From an uncultured Erythrobacter sp. (lineage in GTDB: Bacteria > Pseudomonadota > Alphaproteobacteria > Sphingomonadales > Sphingomonadaceae): a stretch of 64,000 nucleotides of DNA. Of the stretch, positions 27,272-35,624 are shown piece after piece. Location: contig CAJXJR010000002.1 in assembly GCA_913055155.1 (NCBI GenBank), positions 2,501 to 66,500 of the forward strand, read 5' to 3'. The stretch's first letter is position 1; each line of letters starts with the position of its first letter. The notes below the pieces were generated by a model, which did not search any database, was not told where the DNA came from, and saw only the letters and a program-made list of their open reading frames with translations. The position numbers were made by a program, and so were the translations under genes.

Positions 27272-28447
27272 TCAGCCTGTTACATCGGCCAGCGCGGCGA
27301 CGAAGGCATCGATGTTGCCCATGGTCAGCCCGGCCACGTTGATGCGGCCGGAGCCCGCCATGTAGACGCCGTGCTTCTCGCGCAGTTCCTGCACTTGCTC
27401 CTTGCTGACGGGCAGCATGGCGAACATGCCCTTCTGCGCGCCGAGCGGAGTCAGGTCGACGGAGCCAGCCGTGCCGGCCTCTGCCAGTTTGGCGCGAACC
27501 TGGCCGATGCGCTGGCGCATGTCCTCGACTTCGGCCAGCCAGTCGGCGGTCAGCGCCTCGTCCTCCAGGATCACGCGCACGGCTGCGCCGCCATGGTCGG
27601 GCGGCATCGACCAGTTGGCGCGCGCCAGGGCAGCGCCGTTGGACATGATGCGCGTGGTATCGTCCGCGCTCGCGCCCATGGCGTAAAGCGCGCCCACGCG
27701 GTCGCGATAGAGGCCGAAGTTCTTGTCGCAGCTGTAGGCCACCAGCGCTTCGGGCACGGCGGCCAGCACCGCGCGCAGGCCATAGGCATCGGCGTCCATG
27801 CCGTCGCCCAGCCCCTGGTAGGCAAGGTCGATGATCGGCAGGATACCCTTGTCCTTCACCAGCGCGGCGATCTCGTCCCACTCCTCGTTGGCGTAATCCA
27901 CCCCGGTGGGGTTGTGGCAGGCGCCGTGCAGCAGCACGGCATCTTCGGCGCCGGCATTGGCGATCACCTCGCGCAGCGCATCCATGTCGGCTGCACCATC
28001 GCCGGTGGCGTGGTTGAAAGTGCCGGTGGCCACGCCGCAATCGGCCAGGATTTGCGCGTGGTTGGGCCAGGAGGGCGTGCCCATCCAGATCTTCGCCACG
28101 CCCGCCTTCTTCGCCAGCGCCACGGCGAGGCGCACCGCGCCGGTGCCGCCTGGTGTCTGCATCCCGTCGACCCGGCCACCCATGTTTCCGTTGACGCCGA
28201 ACACGTGCGGCACCAGCGCGCGCACGAAGCCCATGTCGCCTTCGGGGCCGAGGTAGGCCTTGGTTTCCTGCGATTCGACCAGTCGCCGTTCCGCCGCCTT
28301 GATCGCGCGGAACACCGGCGTGGCGCCATCGGCGGTGCGGTAGACCCCCACGCCAAGGTCGATCTTGGTGGAACGCGGGTCCGCCTCATACAGCTTGATG
28401 AGGGCCAGGAGGGCGTCGGGCGGCTGTTGGTCGAGTCTGTCGAGCAT
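27272..28447 (-). CDS. Aromatic amino acid aminotransferase, class I (TyrB/AspC type)
   Basis: This PLP enzyme of 391 aa catalyses amino transfer between aromatic or acidic amino acids and 2-oxoglutarate. It starts MLDRLDQQPPDALLALIKLYEADPR-KIDLGVGVYRT, as the AspC/TyrB group does. It contains HGACHNPTGVDY and IDLAYQGLGDG, and the PLP lysine in SCDKNFGLYRDRVG. The C-terminal RINVAGLT carries the substrate-carboxylate Arg. It lies alone on the minus strand upstream of eipA-like and downstream of the HTH gene. Confidence 0.9.
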   Translation of the reverse strand: MLDRLDQQPPDALLALIKLYEADPRSTKIDLGVGVYRTADGATPVFRAIKAAERRLVESQETKAYLGPEGDMGFVRALVPHVFGVNGNMGGRVDGMQTPGGTGAVRLAVALAKKAGVAKIWMGTPSWPNHAQILADCGVATGTFNHATGDGAADMDALREVIANAGAEDAVLLHGACHNPTGVDYANEEWDEIAALVKDKGILPIIDLAYQGLGDGMDADAYGLRAVLAAVPEALVAYSCDKNFGLYRDRVGALYAMGASADDTTRIMSNGAALARANWSMPPDHGGAAVRVILEDEALTADWLAEVEDMRQRIGQVRAKLAEAGTAGSVDLTPLGAQKGMFAMLPVSKEQVQELREKHGVYMAGSGRINVAGLTMGNIDAFVAALADVTG

Positions 28448-28511
28448 GATGGCGGCTCCATGCCGCCAGTGCGCAAGATCTGCAAGGGCGCAGATCAAAC
28501 TTGCGCAATTG

Positions 28512-29315
28512 TCAGAAAGGCAGCCACCGCTGGTTGCGCGAAAAGCGCATGTAGCCCGCGTTCACGCCCAGCCGCAGCCCGGCCCCCACCCGGATCGGGA
28601 TCAGCACGATATCGCCCTTGCGCACATAGCTGGCGGTAAAGCCACCGACGAAGTAGGCCTGCCCCTCGCCCGCCGGGAAACGCTCGTACAGCTCGTCCGT
28701 ATCGTAGAGGTTGTAGACCAGCACGAAGGTGTTGCCTGCGTTGGCGCCGGCATCGATGCCCACCGAAGGGCCGGTCCAGTAGACCGGCATGTTGCCTTCG
28801 ATCGCGTGGTGCAGCGTGCCCGAGCCATAGCGGACGCCGACGATGAAGGCGCCGCCGCCTTCCCGCCCGACGATATAGCCGTTGGGCTCACCCTGTTCGG
28901 AAAGGATGTCCTGGATCAGCCGCGCCAGCCCTTCCGCACCGCGCCCGAACAACCCTTCGGCAGCGCCGATCAGGTCGTCTTGTGCATAGGTGCCGCTGGG
29001 GTTCTGCGCCGCCGGGGCCTCGGCCACGTCCACCGTGGTGCCATCGGCGGGTGTCCCCTCCGGCGGCAGGTCCAGCACCGGGCGCGCGGTGTCATAGCGC
29101 GACGTGGGTTCGGACACCTCGTAGGCGCCTTCGAAGCCCGGTTCCGCCGGGGCGGCCTCGGTCGGTGCCGTTGTCTGGGCGGGCGGATCCATCAGGTCTG
29201 CATCGATCATCGTGTCGGGATCGACGGTTTCGATCTCCTGTGCCGCGGCAGGCAGCGACAGCGCCGCCAGGGCAGGCAGCGCGATGGCAGCGATGGCTTT
29301 ACGGACCCGGAACAT
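28512..29315 (-). CDS. EipA family exported protein (DUF1134)
   Basis: The 267-aa protein has a signal peptide (FRVRKAIAAIALPALAALSLPAAAQ), a Pro/Ala/Glu-rich low-complexity region to about residue 115, then the DUF1134 domain. Landmarks are AEGLFGRGAEGLARLIQDILSEQGEPNGYIVGREGGGAFIVGVRYGSG, WTGPSVGIDAGANAG and GDIVLIPIRVGAGLRLGVNAGYMRFS. In Brucella this family (EipA) is a periplasmic small-domain protein needed for envelope integrity. The start is placed at the Met before the signal peptide; the frame stays open upstream. The 222 bases between it and the tRNA show no feature. Confidence 0.85.
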   Translation of the reverse strand: MFRVRKAIAAIALPALAALSLPAAAQEIETVDPDTMIDADLMDPPAQTTAPTEAAPAEPGFEGAYEVSEPTSRYDTARPVLDLPPEGTPADGTTVDVAEAPAAQNPSGTYAQDDLIGAAEGLFGRGAEGLARLIQDILSEQGEPNGYIVGREGGGAFIVGVRYGSGTLHHAIEGNMPVYWTGPSVGIDAGANAGNTFVLVYNLYDTDELYERFPAGEGQAYFVGGFTASYVRKGDIVLIPIRVGAGLRLGVNAGYMRFSRNQRWLPF

Positions 29316-29537
29316 GCTTTCCTCCTGATTTCGCACGCCTTGGCGGCAAGCGAACCTCGTCAGGGTGAACTTGAGTCCCCCGCGCCTGAAGCGGCAATGA
29401 ATAGGCGGCGAGTCGAATCGAAATCGCGATGAATCGAATCCAGCCCGCAGCGGCAAGAAGGTTTCGCGAGAAAGGCAAAAGCGCCCTTGAAGCCGCAAGG
29501 TGCCCTCGTTATAGCGCGGGCCTTGCCGCTTGGGTCC

Positions 29538-29629
29538 GGAGACGTGGGTGAGTGGCTGAAACCAGTTCCCTGCTAAGGAACCATACCTCTATCGGGGTAT
29601 CGAGGGTTCGAATCCCTCCGTCTCCGCCA
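29538..29629 (+). tRNA. tRNA-Ser (anticodon GCT)
   Basis: A class II cloverleaf can be drawn: acceptor GGAGACG pairs with CGTCTCC, the anticodon loop is CTGCTAA with GCT at the centre, a long variable arm carries CATACC...GGTATCG, and the T arm is GAGGG-TTCGAAT-CCCTC. The discriminator G is followed by an encoded CCA (29627-29629). GCT reads AGC/AGT serine codons. It stands alone, 166 bases upstream of the E1-like gene. Confidence 0.95.
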
Positions 29630-29795
29630 CCGGCCTTCCCCAAAAATCCGCGGCCCCGAACCGCACCCCGGCCTTGCCTACAGCGGGGGACAAGTGCGAG
29701 CCGTGGCTTGTCTTTCGGCTGCTGCCCATGGTCAGCGGTGCGAATGTTTCAAATGATACGTTACAGCCGCCGCCGCCGGGGATAAGGCAAGGATC

Positions 29796-31991
29796 ATGGC
29801 AAACGATCGCGTCACCATCGTCCACGAGAATTTCCGTCGCCGGGTTGCGGCGGGCGATTTCCCGCAGGGCGCCCCGCCCGCCGGCCCGCTGGACGATATC
29901 ACCGCCGCCTCGATCTTCCGCACCGCCTGCCTGACGCGGGCGATGGATCGGGAAAGCCGCAGGATGCAGGCGGCGGGCCAGGGCTATTACACCATCGGGC
30001 CGTCGGGCCACGAAGGCATGGCCGCGGTGGCCGCCGCGCTGCGCCCCAGCGATCCGGCCTTCCTCCACTACCGCGATGCCGCCTTCCAGTTGCAGCGCGC
30101 CGAGCAGGTTCCGGGACAGACCGCGGCGTGGGACATGCTGCTGTCCTACGCCTGCTCCAGCGAAGATCCGATCTCGGGCGGGCGGCACAAGGTGCTGGGA
30201 TCGAAGGCGCTGAACATCCCGCCGCAGACCTCCACCATTGCCAGCCACCTGCCCAAGGCGGTGGGGGCGGCTTATTCGCTGGGCCTCGCGAAGCGCAGCC
30301 CGCCCGAGCACAAGGCCACGCCCGACGATGCCATCGTTTACTGCTCGTTCGGTGATGCCTCGGTGAACCATTCGACCGCGCAAGGCGCGTTCAACACCGC
30401 GCAGTGGACCAGTTACCAGCACGTGCCGTTGCCGCTGCTGTTCGTGTGCGAGGATAACGGCATCGGCATCTCCACCAAGACCCCGCGCGGGTGGGTGAAG
30501 GCCAGCTTCGAACACCGGCCCGGCCTGAAATACTTCGAATGCGACGGGCTGGATATCTACGACACCTTCCGCGTGGCGCAGGAGGCAGCCGAATATGTGC
30601 GTACGCGGCGCAAGCCTGCATTCCTGCATGTGCGCACGATCCGGCTGTATGGCCACGCCGGGGCAGACGTGGCGCTGGCCTACCTGCCTAGGCAGGAAGT
30701 GGAGGCCGAGGAAGCGCAGGACCCGCTGCTGCACATGGCGCGCCAGCTGGCCGAAGCCGAAATGCTGGAGCCTGCAGAGGCGCTGGCGATCTACGATAGC
30801 GAGGCGCAGCGCGTTGAGCGGATTGCGCAAGAGGCCGTCACCCGTCCCCGGCTGGAGACCGCACAGCAGGTGATGGCAAGCCTGGTGCCGCCGCCGCGCA
30901 CCTGTGCCCCCACCAACGGCCCCGATCCGGATACCCGCACCGCAGTTTTCGGACCGGACATGAACGCGATGGAAAAGCCCCAGCCCATGGGCAAGATCAT
31001 CAACATGGCGCTGACCGACCTGATGCTGGACCACGAAGAGATCGTGATGATGGGCGAGGATATCGGCAGGAAGGGCGGCAATTACGGCATTACCCAGCGC
31101 CTCTCGTCCCGCTTCGGGCGGGCGCGAGTAATCGACACCTTGCTGGACGAACAATCGATCCTGGGCCTTGCTATCGGTATGGCGCAGAACGGCTTTATCC
31201 CGCTGCCGGAAATCCAGTTCCTTGCCTACCTGCACAACGCCGAAGACCAGCTGCGCGGCGAAGCGGCAACGCTGCCATTCTTTTCCGACGGGCAATTCAC
31301 CAACCCGATGGTGGTGCGCATTTCCGGCCTCGGCTACCAGAAGGGTTTCGGCGGGCACTTCCACAACGACAATTCGGTGGCCGTGCTGCGCGACATTCCC
31401 GGCCTGATCCTGGCCTGCCCGTCGAACGGGCGCGATGCCGCCATGATGCTGCGCGAATGCGTGAGGCTGGCGCGCGAGGAGCAGCGGCTGGTGGTGTTCC
31501 TCGAACCCATTGCGCTCTACCCGATGCGCGACCTGCACGAAGCAGGCGACGGTGGCTGGATGACGACATACCCGCCGCCGGGAGAGGCCATCCCCTTGGG
31601 CGAAGTGGGCGTGACCGGCAACGGCAAGGACCTGGCCATCGTCACTTTCGCCAACGGCGCCTACCTCGCCACGCAGGCCTTGCCGATCCTGGCAGAAAGG
31701 GGCGTGCAGGCGCGCGTGATCGACATCCGCTGGCTCTCGCCCTTGCCAACCGAGGGAATCGTGGCGGCGCTGAAGGACTGCAAGGCTGCGCTGGTGGTGG
31801 ACGAGACGCGCCGCACCGGCGGCGTGGCCGAGGCGCTGATGGCCTTGCTTGAGGAGACCACCGACCTGCCGCATGCTCGGCTGACGGCGCAGGACAGCTT
31901 CATCCCGACCGGCCCGGCCTATGCCGCCACCATGCCCTCGCGCGATTCCATCGTGGAGGCTGCGCTGGCCCTGGCAGGAGGTGCAAAATGA
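29796..31991 (+). CDS. Fused alpha-beta E1 component, thiamine-dependent 2-oxoacid dehydrogenase
   Basis: The single 731-aa chain contains both halves of an E1 enzyme. The alpha half (about 1-360) has the TPP-binding block FGDASVNHSTAQGAFNTAQ (the usual GDG...N reads GDA...N) and a typical QGYYTIGPSGHEG substrate region. The beta half (about 395-731) has VMMGEDIGRKGGNYGIT, RVIDTLLDEQSILGLAIGMA and a transketolase-type C-terminus (VIDIRWLSPLP, VVDETRRTGGVAEAL). E1 decarboxylates a 2-oxoacid on TPP and normally passes the acyl group to a lipoyl E2; no E2 or E3 is in the window. It overlaps the acyltransferase-like gene by ATGA, the strongest hint of its partner. Substrate unknown; branched-chain oxoacids are plausible by family. 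Confidence 0.85.
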   Translation: MANDRVTIVHENFRRRVAAGDFPQGAPPAGPLDDITAASIFRTACLTRAMDRESRRMQAAGQGYYTIGPSGHEGMAAVAAALRPSDPAFLHYRDAAFQLQRAEQVPGQTAAWDMLLSYACSSEDPISGGRHKVLGSKALNIPPQTSTIASHLPKAVGAAYSLGLAKRSPPEHKATPDDAIVYCSFGDASVNHSTAQGAFNTAQWTSYQHVPLPLLFVCEDNGIGISTKTPRGWVKASFEHRPGLKYFECDGLDIYDTFRVAQEAAEYVRTRRKPAFLHVRTIRLYGHAGADVALAYLPRQEVEAEEAQDPLLHMARQLAEAEMLEPAEALAIYDSEAQRVERIAQEAVTRPRLETAQQVMASLVPPPRTCAPTNGPDPDTRTAVFGPDMNAMEKPQPMGKIINMALTDLMLDHEEIVMMGEDIGRKGGNYGITQRLSSRFGRARVIDTLLDEQSILGLAIGMAQNGFIPLPEIQFLAYLHNAEDQLRGEAATLPFFSDGQFTNPMVVRISGLGYQKGFGGHFHNDNSVAVLRDIPGLILACPSNGRDAAMMLRECVRLAREEQRLVVFLEPIALYPMRDLHEAGDGGWMTTYPPPGEAIPLGEVGVTGNGKDLAIVTFANGAYLATQALPILAERGVQARVIDIRWLSPLPTEGIVAALKDCKAALVVDETRRTGGVAEALMALLEETTDLPHARLTAQDSFIPTGPAYAATMPSRDSIVEAALALAGGAK

Positions 31992-33034
31992 CCACCGCTG
32001 TCGTTATCTGCCCCGGCCGCGGCACCTATAACGCTGCCGAGCTGGGCTATCTTGCCCGGCACTTCCCCGATGCAGCCTTGCTCGCCACCTTCGATGCACT
32101 GCGCGAAGATGCAGGGCAGGAGACTCTCACCGCGCTGGACGGGGCAGAGCGCTTCAGCATGGCCAGGCACACGCGCGGCGACAATGCCTCCGGCCTGATC
32201 TTCGCGGCAAGCTATGGCGACTTCCTCGGCATCGACCGCGAGGCGATCGAGGTGGTCGCCGTGACCGGCAATTCGATGGGCTGGTATACCACCCTCGCCT
32301 GCGGCGGCGCCTTGTCGGCAGAGCACGGGTTTCGCGTCGCCAACACCATGGGCACGCTGATGCAGGCCGCGCTGATTGGTGGGCAGGCGATCTACCCGTG
32401 GATGGACGAGGACTGGATTGCGGACATGGCGCGCAAGGCAGAGCTGCTGGCGCTGGTCGAGGAGATCGGCGCGCGCGCGGATGCCCAGCTGCACCTGTCC
32501 ATCGACCTAGGCGGCATGCTGGTGGTGGCGGGCGACGAGGTGGGCCTAAAGGCCTTTGAGGACGCGGTAGAGCCCGTTCAGGGGCGCTTTCCCATGCGGC
32601 TGGGCAACCACGCCGCCTTCCACACCGCGATGCAGGAACCCGTTGCCGCGCAGGGCCGCGCGGCCTTGCCAATCGACCTGTTCGGCCAGCCGGCGCTGCC
32701 GCTGGTCGATGGCCATGGCCGCGTGTGGTGGCCTGGTGCCAGCGACGTGCAGGCGCTCTACGACTACACGCTGGGCGCGCAGGTGACGCAGACCTACAGC
32801 CTCACCCGCGCGCTGACCGTGGCCGCGCGCGAGTTTGCGCCCGACCTGTTCATCATCACCGGCCCCGGCACCACCCTGGGCGGCGCGGTCGCGCAGTCGC
32901 TGATCACCGCCGAGTGGCGCGGCATGGCGAGCAAGGCCGGTTTTCGCGAACTGCAGGACGAACAGCCGCTGCTGGTGTCGATGGGGATGGCCGAACAACG
33001 GGGTATGGCGACGGGACAGCGTGCCAGCGCATAG
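31988..33034 (+). CDS. FabD-like acyltransferase without the carboxylate-binding Arg
   Basis: The product is 348 aa with a malonyl-CoA:ACP transacylase fold. The nucleophile Ser is in VTGNSMGWY (residue 96; the usual GHSxG has Asn for His) and the catalytic His is in AFHTAM (212). In E. coli FabD the malonyl carboxylate is held by Arg117, 25 residues after Ser92, in a LRG-MQ block; here the 25-residue position is Met121 (NTMGTLMQ). The protein should therefore not prefer malonyl, but an uncharged acyl group. It is translationally coupled to the E1-like gene upstream. Acceptor carrier unknown; no ACP gene nearby. Confidence 0.75.
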   Translation: MTTAVVICPGRGTYNAAELGYLARHFPDAALLATFDALREDAGQETLTALDGAERFSMARHTRGDNASGLIFAASYGDFLGIDREAIEVVAVTGNSMGWYTTLACGGALSAEHGFRVANTMGTLMQAALIGGQAIYPWMDEDWIADMARKAELLALVEEIGARADAQLHLSIDLGGMLVVAGDEVGLKAFEDAVEPVQGRFPMRLGNHAAFHTAMQEPVAAQGRAALPIDLFGQPALPLVDGHGRVWWPGASDVQALYDYTLGAQVTQTYSLTRALTVAAREFAPDLFIITGPGTTLGGAVAQSLITAEWRGMASKAGFRELQDEQPLLVSMGMAEQRGMATGQRASA

Positions 33035-33055
33035 GAAACGCACGGGCGCGCCCTG

Positions 33056-34312
33056 CTAGTTGCGCATTCGCACGGCACGACGTGGGCGGCGCTGCAAGTA
33101 ATCCACAAGGCAGGCCACAGCCGAAGCCAGCAGCGCGGCAACAAGCACTGCAAGCGGCAGGCTCCAGGCCAGAGACGGACCTGCCGGGCTGCGCGGAGGT
33201 CTTGCCCGTTCGATCAGCACCATGTTGTTGGTACCCGCTTCGGATTGGGCCGCACCCAGTCGCGTATAGCGTTGCAGCATCGCTTCATACAGTTCGCGAT
33301 TGGTATCCACCTCGCGGCGCAGGATGCCGTACTCGGCACCCAGGTTCTGCTCGGCAAGATAATTGGCGCGCGCCGCATTGAAACGCTCGCGCAGTTCAGC
33401 TTCCTCGCGCAGCGCCAGTTCATAGTCGGCCTGACGGTCCGCTGCCTGCAATGCGCTGTCACTGTCGAGCGAGCGATCGAGCGACTCTATCTCCGCCTCC
33501 AGCGCCTGCACCTGTGGGTTCCGATCACCCAGGGTGGCACGCATGCCGGCCAGTTGGGCGGCAGCCTCGGCCCGGCGCGAACGCAGAGCTGCGGCGCCTT
33601 CGATATCACCTTCCCTGCGTTCGGCTTCGAGAGCGCTACGGGCTTCGATGCGGCGCAGGGAGGCTTCGGTCAACGCCTGGTTGAGCGCCGACAGCTGCGA
33701 TGTCGTGAGCGTTTCCGGTCCGCCCGCAGGCTGTTCGCTGTCGCCATCTGCGGAATCGAGGACCACGATCCCGTTCTCGTTCGCATAGGCCGCCAGTTCG
33801 GCTTCGGCTTCCTCCAGCGCAACGCGCCGTTCCTCCAGCTGGGCCTCCAGGCGTTCGCGCGCCAGCCGGTTGTCGCCAAAACGCTTCTCGTAATTGGCCG
33901 CAAGGAACTGTTCGGCCCACGCATTGGCGATCCGCGCGGAAGCCTGCGCCGACGGTGCGGTCGCAACGATATCGACCAACTGCGAATTGGCGATCGGCTC
34001 TATGGTGACGGTCAAATCCACAAGTTGCGCCAAGGCGACAGGTGTCGCCTGCGAAGCATCGAGACCGAAATCGGCGCGGAAGCCTGCGTCCTGCGCCAAT
34101 GCTTCGGCCATCACCACGCGCTCGGCCAAGAAGGGCGCTTCGAGGAGCCTGTATTGCTGCTGGTAGTACTGCTGTGGCGACTGCGCGCCAGCTTCTCCTT
34201 CAGGCACCTCGACGATTTCGATCCGAGCCGTCGCCTCGTATTGCCTTGCTTGCAGGATGAGGTAGGCGGCCGCCCCCGCCAACGCGAGCGTAAACACGGC
34301 CATGCCGACCAA
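33056..34312 (-). CDS. Wzz/GumC-like polysaccharide co-polymerase (start uncertain)
   Basis: The product of about 418 aa has one membrane helix at its start (VGMAVFTLALAGAAAYLIL), a periplasmic domain with long coiled coil (about residues 135-345) and a second helix at the end (LPLAVLVAALLASAVACLVDYL). This is the layout of Wzz/GumC chain-length proteins; no tyrosine kinase domain is attached. The frame is open upstream to about 34432 and looks coding (KHIAAFLHCLARHTLVG), but it contains no ATG or GTG. TTG 34312 is used; it sits inside the helix, so a start further upstream or a frameshift is likely. The Wza-like gene lies upstream. Confidence 0.7.
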   Translation of the reverse strand: MVGMAVFTLALAGAAAYLILQARQYEATARIEIVEVPEGEAGAQSPQQYYQQQYRLLEAPFLAERVVMAEALAQDAGFRADFGLDASQATPVALAQLVDLTVTIEPIANSQLVDIVATAPSAQASARIANAWAEQFLAANYEKRFGDNRLARERLEAQLEERRVALEEAEAELAAYANENGIVVLDSADGDSEQPAGGPETLTTSQLSALNQALTEASLRRIEARSALEAERREGDIEGAAALRSRRAEAAAQLAGMRATLGDRNPQVQALEAEIESLDRSLDSDSALQAADRQADYELALREEAELRERFNAARANYLAEQNLGAEYGILRREVDTNRELYEAMLQRYTRLGAAQSEAGTNNMVLIERARPPRSPAGPSLAWSLPLAVLVAALLASAVACLVDYLQRRPRRAVRMRN

Positions 34313-34446
34313 CGTGTGCCGCGCCAGGCAGTGGAGAAAGGCTGCGATATGCTTGCTAGGCTCGGCTGCCGATCGCGTGAACCCAGCACTTGCCAGCCAT
34401 GCACCGCATCCGTGGGGCAGGCGCTGGCAACATCAGGAGTGATGGA

Positions 34447-35175
34447 TCAATTGCCGATACGGTCAAGCAGGACAATACTGGAAGTGACGGCCGGCAGGAT
34501 CTGCAGAATCCGCTCGAGACGGCGCTCTCCCGGATTGTCGCCAACCATCACGATATCGCCTTCGTAGATGGCGGGATCGGGCAGGTTGCCGCGCATGATC
34601 GCTGCCAGGTTGTAGAGGCCGATATAGCGTTCACCCTCCACCTCGCGGAACACCAGTACATCGTCCGGGCGGGCGTATTCGTCGAGGCCGCCCGCACTGT
34701 TGATGGCCCGCATCAAGGTTGTGGCGACAACAGAGGGGTAATTGCCCGGAGAATTCACCTGGCCACCGATCGAGACCGTCGGCGGAGCTGCATTGATCGC
34801 ACTAACCGTAACGCTGGGATCCAGCACATATTCGCCGGACAGGCGGCTGGAAATGACCGCAGCCAACTGCGTGGGCGTGAGGCCAAGCGCCGCGACGTCG
34901 CCGATCAGCGGGAAATCGAGCGTCCCGTTTTCGTCGATGACATAGGTGCCGCTAAGGGTATCGTCCTGCGCCACGGTGACTTCGATGATGCCCATGGGCG
35001 CAAAGCGCGGCAGCACCGAAGCCGGCGCGGGCAATTCGGGCAGCGAAGTAATCTCGATATCCGATGCAGCCCCATAGGAGCGATCAACCGACGCACACGC
35101 TCCAAGTGCCAGCGAAGTCACCAGAACCACGGCACATTTCAGGATGTTGTTTGGGATCACGACGCAATAACTCAC
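34447..35175 (-). CDS. Polysaccharide export lipoprotein (Wza/BexD family)
   Basis: The lipoprotein is about 242 aa with lipobox SLALGACASV. The body has the polysaccharide-export domain: DTLSGTYVIDENGTLDFPLIGDVAALGLTPTQLAAVISSRL, followed by SLBB-like regions (VSIGGQVNSPGNYPSVVATTLMRAINSAGG and IYEGDIVMVG). It would form the outer-membrane pore for polysaccharide. GTG 35175 is chosen because GGAAAGG lies about 10 bases upstream and the lipoprotein signal follows directly. It lies 134 bases ahead of the Wzz-like gene on the same strand. Confidence 0.8.
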   Translation of the reverse strand: MSYCVVIPNNILKCAVVLVTSLALGACASVDRSYGAASDIEITSLPELPAPASVLPRFAPMGIIEVTVAQDDTLSGTYVIDENGTLDFPLIGDVAALGLTPTQLAAVISSRLSGEYVLDPSVTVSAINAAPPTVSIGGQVNSPGNYPSVVATTLMRAINSAGGLDEYARPDDVLVFREVEGERYIGLYNLAAIMRGNLPDPAIYEGDIVMVGDNPGERRLERILQILPAVTSSIVLLDRIGN

Positions 35176-35370
35176 CTTGCTTTGGCCTTTCCTAACCGTC
35201 GATGGCGATGAACGGAACACCCAAATTGCGGCAACACTTGGGCAGGTTCGGCCAGGCAGCATCCTGCTTGTCACAATCTACTGCATAATTGTGCTTTCCC
35301 GATTGACCGCCTGCAAGCCTTGCAGCAAAGGGAAATGGCCTGTCGATTCGCATATGTGAAATCGGCTGGG

Positions 35371-35560
35371 TGCGCGGGAGACATCCTCGGACTTGTCCGG
35401 GGAGGCCGAAGGAGCAACCGCCTCGGAAACTCTCAGGTGAACAGGACCGCGCGACCAGTTCAGGCACTCTGGAAAGCGTTCCGACCCTCAGCCGGGACCA
35501 CCGAAGGGGTAAGCGCCAGCTGACGGCGCGTGTCTCTCAGGTCTGACGACAGAGGGGGCA
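35371..35560 (+). promoter_or_regulatory. Tandem glycine riboswitch upstream of gcvT
   Basis: Two consecutive aptamers of the glycine class can be recognised. The first has GCGGGAGAC (35374-35382), CCGAAGGAGCAA (35406-35417) and CTCTCAGG (35430-35437). The second has ACTCTGGAAAGC (35466-35477), CCACCGAAGGGGTAAGC (35498-35514) and TCTCTCAGGTCTGACGACAGAGGGG (35533-35557). The linker and second half repeat the core order. It fits activation of the glycine cleavage operon by glycine. A small hairpin ACCCG-GCTTT-CGGGT (35571-35585) lies between it and gcvT and may be part of the expression platform. The rest of 35176-35624 shows no gene. Confidence 0.93.
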
Positions 35561-35624
35561 TGGTGGAAGGACCCGGCTTTCGGGTGCTGCCGAACCGTGC
35601 CCCAAGGCGCACAGAGACCTGTCG

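Noticed and set aside
29552-29785. Open frame over the tRNA-Ser gene
   Set aside because: It covers the tRNA cloverleaf and has no protein-like features.
29538-35175. Possible genomic island starting at the tRNA-Ser gene
   Set aside because: No integrase, no direct repeat of the tRNA 3' end and no change in composition was found within the window.
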